Below are positions 55,200-64,000 of a stretch of DNA of 64,000 nucleotides, piece by piece (within the stretch, counting starts at the first letter, position 1; each line of letters opens with the position of its first letter). Made by a program: the position numbers and the translations under genes. This DNA comes from Simmondsia chinensis (taxonomy: Eukaryota; Streptophyta; Magnoliopsida; Caryophyllales; Simmondsiaceae). The stretch spans positions 1,433,501-1,497,500 of the forward strand of contig JAGTTD010000018.1 in NCBI GenBank assembly GCA_018398585.1. Reading direction: 5' to 3'. The notes beneath the pieces were generated by a model. The model saw nothing but the letters and a program-made list of their open reading frames with translations, did not search any database and was not told the DNA's origin.

Positions 55200-55600
55200 A
55201 TAGGCTTGGTCTCTCATTTGCATTTATTCCTTTTGTCTCACCTTAATGACCAAAAGATTAATCTTGGGATTTAGTCTTAAAATTCATGTTTTATATCCAT
55301 ATTCGGAACACTAATCCTTAAGGCATGCTACTTACCCGTGTTCCAACACAACTTAAATACATTATCTTTGACAAACCCTATTCGTTACGAAGATGGCTCA
55401 ATTAAGACATCTTTGCAAAAGATGGGGTTTGAATTCAAAAAATAAATTATATGGGTCAAATTAACAAATGTTAATTAATTTTTTGTACCTAATACTATTT
55501 ATAAAAACGCTAAGCATAATCATATTAAATTTTTGGGCATATTATTTAGACAAGTCTTCAATTATTAAGGGGAAATCATACGGAATAGACCACAACCCTT
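55200..55600. other. Intron or spacer, possible left edge of the Mutator-like element
   Basis: No exon recognised. GGGGAAATCATACGGAATAG at about 55570 begins like a Mutator-type terminus, but its partner would lie to the right of the window, so the edge is not established. Confidence 0.3.
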
Positions 55601-55639
55601 ACATTTAAACTTTTGCCCCTGTCATTATTTTCCTCCCGT

Positions 55640-55909
55640 TTTCACTCTCTCTGGCCTCTGCAACACATTTCTCTCTCCTTTGCAACACCTCTCTCTCTCC
55701 TCTTACACTCATTTCCCATACAGTCTCTCCTTTCCATACATTGTGACCTTTCAGTTTCCAAGCCGTTGTGACCTTCGAGTTCCCATATCTTCCATTAGAC
55801 CTTCTCTTCGCTCACTTCATCCTTGCTCTCATTGTCACATCCATTGCCATTCGTTGCATTTCGTCGCTGCACCTTGTTCATCTAGGGTTTAATCACCATT
55901 TCCTAAAAG
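55640..55909 (+). promoter_or_regulatory. Putative 5'-UTR exon of the DUF1985 gene
   Basis: Pyrimidine-rich (CTCTCTCTGG, CACATTTCTCTCTCC) and ends CTAGGGTTTAATCACC...CTAAAAG before the donor GTGAGA at 55910. The coding exon begins right after an acceptor TTTATTTTAG at 57417, so a 1.5-kb leader intron is likely, and array block 1 lies in it. Start site unknown. Confidence 0.45.
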
Positions 55910-56289
55910 GTGAGACCGATTTTGTAAGTGCGTGTTTGTTTTCTCTTGGTTGTTTGTTGGGGTTGTTTGAGAGAAATGTATATGCGATTGTTTCATGTGT
56001 TGCACTGCCCTAGTATTGGTTAGGGGTTTTTTTTGGGTTTAGGGTTATTTTTGGGGTTTAGGGTTTTGTTGTTATTGGTGTTGTGAGTAAGGGTCAGTGT
56101 ATTTGGAGTGAGATTTTCATGCTGGCTTGGTTATTTGATTGTGTGGCTGATTTACTTTATTGTTCCTCATTGTACCTGTGTTTTTCGTATTTTATTTGTG
56201 TGGTGGTTGAATCGGTTTTTATTGATATTTGCCTATGCGTTGCGTGGATTTTGGGGGTGGAAAGCAGATATTGACGGTAAAGCATAAAT

Positions 56290-57375
56290 GGTGTATGATA
56301 GTTGATACACGGCGTGTGAGTGTTGAAAATGGATCACTATCATATGGTGTTTGTGTTAATAGTCATTAATGGTGTATGATTAATTATACACCATTTATGA
56401 TTGGTTTAAATGGTGTAATATCATTTTTTGTTGGTTATTTCAAATCATTAATGGTCTTAAATCAATCATACACCGTGTATCATTGATTTGAATGGTGTAA
56501 AATTAACTTATTTTAGTGTATTTTAAGTAAATAGTGGTGTATGATCAATCATACATCGTGTATGACTGGTCTAAATGGTGTGAAATTAACTTATTTTAGT
56601 GTATTTTAAGTAATGAATAGTGCTTGGTTAATCACACACCGTGTATGATGGGTTTAAAGGGTGTAAAATTAACTTGTTTTAATGTGTTTTAAGTAATTAG
56701 TGGTGTATGATCAATCATACACCTTGTATGATTGGTCTAAATGGTGTGAAATCAACTTATTTTAGTGTGTTTTAAGTAATTAATGGGGTTTGATTAATCG
56801 TACAACGTGTATGATGGGTTTAAAGGGTGTATAATCAACTTGTTTTGGTGTGTTTTAAATAAATAGTGGTGTATGATCAATCATACACCGTGAATAATAG
56901 GTTTTAAGGGTGTAAAATCAACTTGTCTTAATGTGTTTTAAGTAAATAGTGATGTATGATCAATCATATACCATGTATGATTGGTTTATATGATGTTGTA
57001 TCATTTTCTCTTGGTGTGTTTGAAGTCATTAATGGTTTATGATCAATCATACACCGTGTATGACTGGTTTTTATGGTGTGAAATAATTTTCTTTTGGTAT
57101 GTTGCAAGTCATTAATGGTGTATGATCAATTATACACTGTGTATGATTGGTTTAAATGGTGTGAAATCTTTTTCTCTCAGTGTGTTTGAAGTCATGAGTG
57201 CTTTATGATCAATTATACACTATGTGTGATCAATCATACACTGTGTATGATTGGTTTAAATGTTGTAAAATCATTTTCTCTTGGTGTGTTTTAAGTCACT
57301 ATTGGTGTATGATGAATCATATATCGTGTATGATTGGTTTAAACGGTGTCAAATCATTTTATGTTATATCGAACT
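56290..57375. repeat. Palindrome-containing tandem array, block 1 (in leader intron)
   Basis: About 13 copies of an ~83-84-bp unit. Each unit has the dyad GTGTATGATCAATCATACAC (or near forms), a third half-site CGTGTATGAT, then ATTGGTTTAAATGGTGTGAA, ATCA and TTTTAAGTCATTAATGG-type sequence. Units here vary more than in block 3. Block 1 lies between the putative 5'-UTR exon and the first coding exon. Confidence 0.85.
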
Positions 57376-57417
57376 GTAATAATGGGTTTTATGATTGTTG
57401 TTTTTCCTTTATTTTAG

Positions 57418-59004
57418 ATGGCATCGGAGACACGTAAGAGGAGCCGAGAAGATGTAGAGGTTGATTACATCATTCCCAGGAGTTGCTGGAGATTCCTCCA
57501 GGTCAACCAAATGGGTATATCAACCAAAGCCGTAACGGAAATTACAGAAATCTTAAAGGACGACGAATCAAAGGTTTGATACAGTATCCTTATGAATTAT
57601 ATTGACTTTGTAGTACTACATTTATGGTTTTTTATTAACTAAAAGTTTTGTGCAATACAGCTTACCCTATTTTCAAAATACAATGTTGGGCATCTACTTG
57701 AGCTTCGTGAGTCTAATGTTAGCTTCTGGCATAGTATGATTCATGTCGTCCTTCTCCACCAGGTGGACAACCCAAACCCCGAAGAGTTATCACTTTTGTT
57801 TGGTGGGAAGGTGGTGAGATTCGGGTTGCGAGAATTTTGTATTATAACGGGATTAAAATATTCCGGCTTGCACAACGTTAGCGGTGGTTCCAATAGACTG
57901 CTTGCCAAGTACGGCATGAAGGGGCGAATGAGTAGGCAGCAGCTGCTAGACGCATGCAGTACCTGTCCCATTATGGAGGACCAGGTTAAGCTTGCCGTAG
58001 CCTACTTGGTTGAGGGCCTACTGTTTGCCAAGCACAAAAGAACAGTCGTTAACACCAACACCCTGGCCATGGTGGACGACGTGGACGCATTCAACAGAGT
58101 TGCTTGGGGATCCTTGAGCTGGAAATTCTTGGTGCGGAAGCTCAAGGATTTCATAGCAAAAAAGCAACATGCATTGGAGAAGACCTACTCCGTCCACGGG
58201 TTCTACGATGTGGTTTCCATATTTGCTATGGAAACTATTCCAAAACTGGCCAGGATTGGGGTGGCAAGGACTGACAATCGGCGGTTGGGACGAATCCTTA
58301 ATTGGAATATGGGTAAAAAGGGTTCGTACACCGCTTTGTTTTCAACTGTATTTGATCGGGTAATAATACTTTATTTTTTTACTATTATACTAGTACTTAT
58401 TTGTGCCCTTACTAACGTTCATATGATGTATCTTCCTTTGATCAGCAACTGAATGCCGAACCGATTAGGTTAACGATTGCGGAAGCCAGTCAGCCTAATC
58501 TACAAGGCATTCCCGATGATGAGGATGGTGAAGTGGGAGATGAAACACATGATGTGACAATGCCGGCAGATCCTCACTTGGAACCAAAACCGCTGGCAAT
58601 AGAACAACCTGCATTGCACATATCCCACGATGGACCATCAACTAGGACATCAGATTTGACATCTCAATCGGTATTCGCAATTCGTTTTGTGTTTATACAA
58701 TTACAAATGTTATTGTAAGCACCATATTAGTCAAATTTATGTTTATGACGATTTGAAGGACATATTGTAGGTTATTGAGAGACTCGAAGCGATGGAGAAA
58801 GAAATGAAAACCATGCGGCAAATAAATATGCAATTTGAAAGCAGACTAGAAGCACAACAGCTGCAGTTGCAAATATATGAAAAAAGGTTTGAAGCTCACG
58901 AGGCAAAGATTAAGGAGCTTTCAGACCTATTGCCGCATGCCATGACTCCCCATCATGATCCATCGTCTTCAGCTCCTCCATCTTTTGTTGAGACTTCACA
59001 ATAA
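57418..59004 (+). CDS. DUF1985-domain protein (4 coding exons)
   Basis: Exons are 57418-57573, 57661-58359, 58446-58670 and 58771-59004, with GT-AG borders and phase 0 throughout, giving 437 residues. The start MASETRKRSREDVEVDYIIP is the first ATG after acceptor TTTTAG. Exon 2 carries a DUF1985 domain: FSKYNVGHLLELRESNVSFW, SLLFGGKVVRFGLREFCIIT and AYLVEGLLFAKHKRT, then FNRVAWGSLSWKFLV. Exon 4 is a predicted coiled coil (IERLEAMEKEMKTMRQINMQ, IYEKRFEAHEAKIKELSD). DUF1985 is typical of Ulp1-related proteins carried by plant MULEs; its biochemical role is not known. No stops or frameshifts, in contrast to everything around it. The peptidase domain is not in this frame. Confidence 0.8.
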
Positions 59005-59126
59005 ACAATTATTATTGCTACTTCACATACTGGGTAAGACATTACAGATTCTTGTTATTGACCCAATTTAGAATGTTTTCATGCATGTTGAAGTTCATTC
59101 ACTTTGATATTTGCTCTCCCAACCTA

Positions 59127-59653
59127 GGGATGAGGAAAATGTCTTCAAGCAACCATTGTCAACACGTACGGATGATGATGAAAACTTGATGACATTGTCC
59201 GAGATAATTTTGGAATTGGGACAAGAGAGGAGGGACCTCATGCCAAATCCCAAGTACAAAGGTGAAGAATAGACCGCGGAGGGTAAGAGCAATTGGCTAA
59301 GAAAGATGCCTTCTGTATCGGAACCGGTCGTGCCTTTTGATCAATTCTAGCTTCCCTTTGAGGAACCAAAAAAGGAGTTCCTAGATTTTTACAAAAAATT
59401 ACGTCCAAGGGTTAAGAAGTGATTCTATTCTATAATACTACTATGATTTTTGACTATTAGTAGGGAACTGTTTTAATATTGAAATTTTCATATGGAATGC
59501 CTATATATCATGCTTCCTATTGTATGTTATAGAAATGTCAAGACTCCCATGTTGTTACCTGCTGATCAACGGATGGATTTCGGTGTTCTGACTACGAGTA
59601 CGGGTCAATTTTGGTATCGGTTGAAAAACAATGACATCTGGCTAACTGATGAG
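59127..59653 (+). pseudogene. Ulp1-peptidase-type remnant downstream of the DUF1985 gene
   Basis: After acceptor AACCTAG, 59127-59269 reads DEENVFKQPLSTRTDDDENL, MTLSEIILELGQERRDLMP and a TAG. A later stretch has VPFDQF-stop and FEEPKKEFLDFYKKLRPR. A further exon at 59533-59653 reads NVKTPMLLPADQRMDFGVLT, FWYRLKNNDIWLTDE, then donor GTACTC. WLTDE is the segment just before the catalytic part of Ulp1-like peptidases in DUF1985 proteins. The catalytic His/Asp/Cys exons are not found; array block 2 follows. In-frame stops make it a remnant. Confidence 0.6.
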
Positions 59654-59715
59654 GTACTCTTCATACACAACTATTTGGTGTGTGCTTGCTGCAAGTGGAT
59701 CCCCATTACTTTTTT

Positions 59716-60555
59716 TGGTGTGTTTGATTTCATTAATGTTGTATGATATTATATAGCATGTATGAATAGTTTAATATTGTTAAATCAACTTGTGTTGGTG
59801 TGTTTCAAATAATTAGTGATGTATGTTTAACCATACACTGTGTATGATAGATTTAATGATGTAAAATAAACTTATTTTAGTGTATTTCAAGTGATTAGTG
59901 GTGTACGGTTAACCATACACCGTGTATGATAGGTTTTAATGGTGTAAAATTAACTCGTTTTAGTGTGTATCAAGTGATTAGTGGTGTATGTTTGACCATA
60001 CACCGTGTATGATAGGTTTTAACGGTGTAAAATTAACTCATTTTAGTGTGTATCAAGTGATTAGTGGTGTATGTTTGACCATACACCGTGTATGATAGGT
60101 TTTAACGATGTAAAATCAACTTGTTTTAGTGTGTATCAAGTTATGAGTGGTGTATGTTTAACCATACGCCATGTATGATAGGTTTAAACGGTGTAATATC
60201 AACTTATTTAGGTGGGTTTCAAGTGATTAGTGAGGTATGTTTAACCATATATTATGCATGATAGGTTTTAAAGTTGTAAAATTAACTTATTTTAGCGTGG
60301 ATCAAGTGATTAGTGGTGTATGTTTAACCATATATTATCTATGATAGGTTTTAAAGCTGTAAAATCAACTTATTTTAGTGTGTATCAAGTGATTAGTGGT
60401 GTATGTTTAACCATACACCGTGTAAGATAGGTTTTAACTGTGTAAAATTAACTTGTTTAGGTGTGTTTCAAGTGATTAGAGAGATATGTTTAACCATAAA
60501 TTGTGTATGATAGGTTTTAATGGTGTAAAATTAACTTATTTAGGTATGTTTCAAG
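59716..60555. repeat. Palindrome-containing tandem array, block 2
   Basis: About 10 copies of the same ~83-bp unit, but mostly of a subtype in which the dyad centre is TTTAACC or GTTAACC instead of ATCAATC: GTGTATGTTTAACCATACAC and GTGTACGGTTAACCATACAC. Spacer words are AGGTTTTAACGGTGTAAAAT, TAACTCATTTTAGTGTGTAT and CAAGTGATTAGTGGTG. It sits between the Ulp1-like remnant and the transposase remnant. Confidence 0.85.
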
Positions 60556-60605
60556 CCACATGATGTCATAGATGACAAGCTCGGAAGAGACTTATCAACC
60601 CCAGA

Positions 60606-61637
60606 AGAGTATTCAAGCCACAGGATGTCATAGATGACATTCGTAGTTGCTACGGTGTTGAGATTAGCTACAGTTTTGCTTGGAGGGGTAGAGAGTTTGC
60701 ATATGACAATGTCGGATTGGGTTCTCCCGAACAGTCATATGCAGACTTGCCTGCATATTTGCATGTTCTCTAACAGACCAACACCGGTTCGTGTTTTATT
60801 TACAGACAGATGATGGAAACAAATTTCAGTACCCTTTCATTACGTTTGATGCTTCACTTAAAGGATTTCAGTTTTGTCGTCCTGTTGTGAGCATTGATGC
60901 AACGCATCTGAAGGGAAAATATTGGGTTGTTTTGTTCATGGCTGTTTGTCACGATCCCAATCAACAAATTTTCCCGACTGCTTTCGGTATTGGTGATTCA
61001 GAGAATGATTAAGAGAATAATGCATCGTGGCATTGGTTCCTCAGCAGGTTGAAGGAAGTTATTGGGGAGCCTATTGGCCATGTTATTGTATCTGATCAAC
61101 ATCTAAGCAGCCAAAGAGCGGTGGAAGAAGTTTTCCCCAACGCATATCATGGTTTGTGTATGTACCACTTGCTGAACAACATGAAGTCCAAATTCAAAAG
61201 TAAAACAAAACAGTTGAATCAGCATTACTACCAAACAGTTAAAGCATACAACCTTCAAGAGTTTCATACTTTGTTCTATAGTTTATGTTGTGCCGTACCC
61301 GGAGCTAAAGAGTACTTGGAGACCGTAGGATTGGAAAGTGGACTCGTTCCCACTCCCTTATCGTCGGTACAACATAATGACAATAAACATATCATAATCG
61401 ATGAATGTTGTTTTCGTTAAGGTGCGTGATTATCCCATTACTGCTTTTATTGACGAGATTCGGCTATTGTTGCAGAAGTGGTTTTATGATAGAAGAACCA
61501 AGGCTGAAGTTTGCACCGATACAATGTCCCTAGACATCGATAAAAAATTACAAGACATATTGAAACTATCACAAATGACGACAGTAAATTTTGTTCTATT
61601 CGTCATGTTCAATCCTGATTGCAACGCATGTTTTTAG
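60606..61637 (+). pseudogene. MULE (mudrA-like) transposase remnant
   Basis: N-terminal part RVFKPQDVIDDIRSCYGVEI, SYSFAWRGREFAYDNV and SPEQSYADLPAYLHVL, then a stop (60772-60774). A one-base shift leads to DGNKFQYPFITFDASLKGF, RPVVSIDATHLKGKYWVVLF and FPTAFGIGDSEND, then a stop (61010-61012). It continues WHWFLSRLKEVIG, HVIVSDQHLSSQRAVEEVFP and NAYHGLCMYHLLNNMKSKFK. After another shift near 61420 comes RDYPITAFIDEIRLLLQKWF. These are the MULE transposase domain motifs, with SIDATHL and SDQH holding the first two acidic positions. A ~30-bp duplication (60552-60578 and 60614-60640, AAGCCACA/GATGTCATAGATGACA) marks its start. The C-terminal zinc finger was not seen. Inactive. Confidence 0.85.
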
Positions 61638-61667
61638 GGTTATTATGTCTGTGTGTTATTAAATGTA

Positions 61668-64000
61668 CATGATTCAATATTAAGGATGATGTTGTATGAT
61701 TAATCATTTACCGTGTATGATTATTTTTGATTGTGTTAAATCAACCTGTGTATGATTACTTGAAGTAACCGGTGGTGTATGTTTAATCATACACCATGTA
61801 TGATTGATCATGATAGTGTGAAATTATTATCTCTTGGTGTGTTTTATGTAATTAGTGGTATATGATTAACCATACACTGTTTATGTTGGGGTTAAATGGT
61901 GTAAAATCATATTGTGTTGGCGTGTGAAATCAACTTGTGTGAGTGTGTTTTATTTAAGTAGTGGTGTATGATACACCGTGTATAATAGGTTTTAACGGTA
62001 TAAAATTAACTTGTTTTAATGTGTTTTAAGTAAATAGTGGTGTATGATTGGTGTAAATGGTGTGAAATCATCATGTTTTATTGTCTTTTAAGTAAATAGT
62101 GGTATATGATCAATCATACACCGTGTGTAATAGGTCTAAATGGTGTAAAATTAACTTGTTTTAGTGTGTTTTAAATAAATAGTGGTGTATGGTCAATCAT
62201 ACACCATGTATGATGTGTGTAAAAGGTGTAAATTTAACTTGTTTTAGTACGCTACAACTAAATAGTGGTGTATGGTTAATCATACATCGTGTATGATAGG
62301 TTTTAAGGGTGTAAAATCAACTTATTTAAATGTGTTTCAAGTAATTAGTGGTGTAAGATCAATCATACACGTGTATAATGGGTTTTAATAGTGTAAAATT
62401 AACTTGTTTAGGTGTGTTTTAAGCAATTAGTGTTGTTTGGTTAATCATGCACCGTGTATGAAGGGTTTAAAGGGTGTAAAATTAACTTATTTTTGTGTGT
62501 TTTAAGTAAATAGTGGTGTATGATCAATCATATACTATGTGTGATAGGTTTTAATGATGTAAAATCAACTTACATTAGTATCTTTTAAGTTATTAGTGGT
62601 GTATGATCAATCATACATTGTATATGATTAGTCTAAATGATGTGAAATCAACTTATTTGAGTGTTTTAAGTAATTAGTGGTGTTTGGTTAATCATGCACC
62701 ATGTAAGATAGGTTTTAAGGGTGTAAAATCAACTTGCTTTAGTGTCTTTTAGGTCATTACTTATGATCAATCATACACTGTGTGTGATTGGCCTAATTGG
62801 TATGAAATCTTGTTTGAGTGTGTTTTAAGTAATTAGTGATGTTTGATTAATCATACACCGTGTATGATGGGTTTAAAGGGTGTGAACTCAACTTGTTTTA
62901 GTGTGTTTTAAGTAATTAGTGGTGTATGATAGGTTTTAAGGGTGCAAAATTAACTTCATTTAATGTGTTTTAAGTAAATAATGGTGTATGATCAATCATA
63001 CGTCGTGTATGATAGGTTTTAAGGGTGTAAAATTAACTTGTTTTAGTGTGATTTAAGTAAATAGTGTTGTATGATCAATCATACACAGTGTATGATAGGT
63101 TTCAAGGGTGTAAATTTAACTTGTTTTGATGTGTTTTAAGTAAATAGTGGTGTATGATCAATTATACACCGTATATGATAGGTTTTAATAGTATAAAATT
63201 AACTTGTTTTATTGTCTTTTAAGTCATTAGGGGCGTCATACACCGTGTATGATCAATCATAAGGAGTGTAAAATCAACTTATTTTAGTATGATTTAAGTA
63301 AATAGTGGTGTATGATCAATCATACACAGTGTATGATAGGTTTCAAGGGTATAAAATTAACTTGTTTTAATATATTTTAAGTAAATAGTGGTGTATGATC
63401 AATCATACACAGTGTATGATAGGTTTCAAGGGTGTAAAATTAACTTGCTTTAATATATTTTAAGTAAATAGTGGTGTATGATCAATCATATACCGTGTAT
63501 GATTGGTCTAAATAGTGTGAAATTAACTTGTTTTATTGTCTTTTAAGTAAATAGTGGTGCATGATCAATCATACACCGTGTATGGTAGGTCTAAATGGTG
63601 TAAAATCAACTTATTTTATTGTGTTTTAAGTAAATAGTGGTGCATGATCAATCATACACCGTGTATGGTAGGTCTAAATGGTGTAAAATCAACTTATTTT
63701 ATTGTCTTTTAAGTCATTAGGGGTGCATGATCAATCATACACCGTGTATGGTAGGTCTAAATGGTGTAAAATTAACTTAGTTATTGTCTTTTAAGTCATT
63801 AGTGGTGTATGCTCATTCATACACCGTGTATAATTTGTCTAAATTGTGTGAAATCAACTTATTTAGGTGGGTTTCAAGTGATTAGTAGTGTATGTTTAAC
63901 CATACACCATGTATGATATATTATGGCGGTGTAAAATTAACTTGTTTAGGTGTGTTTCAAGTGATTAGTTGTGTATGGTTAACCATACACCATGTATGAT
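61668..64000. repeat. Palindrome-containing tandem array, block 3 (continues past the window)
   Basis: About 28 copies of the ~83-bp unit up to the window edge. Consensus words in order: GTGTATGATCAATCATACAC, CGTGTATGATAGGTTTTAAG, GGTGTAAAATTAACTTGTTT and TAGTGTGTTTTAAGTAAATA. Between about 63300 and 63780 successive units are nearly the same, indicating recent local copying. The last ~120 bp change to the TTTAACC/GTTAACC subtype of block 2. Confidence 0.88.

Larger units (their letters stand above)
55600..64000 (+). mobile_element. Mutator-like element region (Ulp1/DUF1985-carrying type), open at right
   Basis: Carries, in one orientation, a DUF1985 gene, an Ulp1-like remnant and a MULE transposase remnant, separated by three arrays of one repeat. 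Plant MULEs that carry DUF1985/Ulp1 genes beside a mudrA-like gene are known (Kaonashi and CUMULE-type elements). Terminal repeats and the target duplication cannot be shown because the right end is outside the window. Confidence 0.6.

Noticed and set aside
55680..56274. Small plus-strand proteins upstream of the DUF1985 gene
   Set aside because: They fall in a pyrimidine-rich leader and its intron; the frames are low complexity and overlap each other.
61668..64000. A CRISPR array, or a centromeric satellite
   Set aside because: This is eukaryotic DNA. Units are contiguous without unique spacers, they vary, and the same repeat lies in introns and spacers of a Mutator-like region rather than in a megabase array.

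Overview
This is plant nuclear DNA, most likely from a woody or otherwise repeat-rich angiosperm. The evidence is spliced genes with AT-rich GT-AG introns, Ty1-copia elements primed by initiator tRNA-Met, L1-type LINE fragments, hAT-like and foldback elements, TRIMs, SINEs and a Mutator-like element. I cannot name the species. Very little of the window is ordinary gene. Two host-type coding regions can be read through: the 3' half of a ZIFL-type major facilitator transporter (seven exons, 976-8582, + strand, 5' exons outside the window) and a four-exon DUF1985-domain gene (57418-59004, +) that appears to belong to a Mutator-like element. A duplicated 5'-leader exon with a TATA box (51540-51699 and 54726-54841) marks the start of another gene whose coding part I could not find.

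Layout. 1-386: end of a GAGCC-rich hAT-like repeat. 976-8582: ZIFL gene, its introns filled with a TRIM, SINEs and hAT remnants. 8160-11321: ZIFL 3' region, which recurs twice more, inverted at 23518-26868 and direct at about 30590-43080. 11322-13862: truncated Copia (A, minus). 14306-14568: SINE with a full-length 5S rRNA head. 14889-20121: complete but dead Copia (B, plus) with TSD CTAAT. 20396-22124: foldback elements. 23111-23289: tRNA-derived SINE. 23836-25518 and 26862-27800: LINE fragments. 28457-28749: TRIM. 30748-39663: composite Copia (C) with a second retroelement remnant inside. 42032-42676: hAT-like insertion. 43219-48141: dead Copia (E, minus) with TSD GAATC. 48468-49227: foldback element. 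50167-51288: two GAGCC-type hAT-like elements. 52026-54121: internally deleted Copia (D, plus) inside a SINE. 55600-64000: Mutator-like region with a DUF1985 gene, an Ulp1-like remnant, a broken MULE transposase and three arrays of an ~83-bp palindrome-containing repeat.

How it fits together. The three copies of the ZIFL 3' region act as internal controls: an element present in one copy and absent from another shows its exact ends and target duplication. On this basis three hAT-like elements have 8-bp duplications and matching empty sites.

The items most worth attention are: (1) the 5S rRNA-headed SINE family; (2) the Mutator-like region, where arrays of a dyad-symmetric repeat occupy introns and spacers and two array variants keep the dyad through paired changes; (3) the three-copy, both-orientation duplication of the ZIFL terminal exon; (4) Copia elements whose LTRs begin with TA rather than TG.
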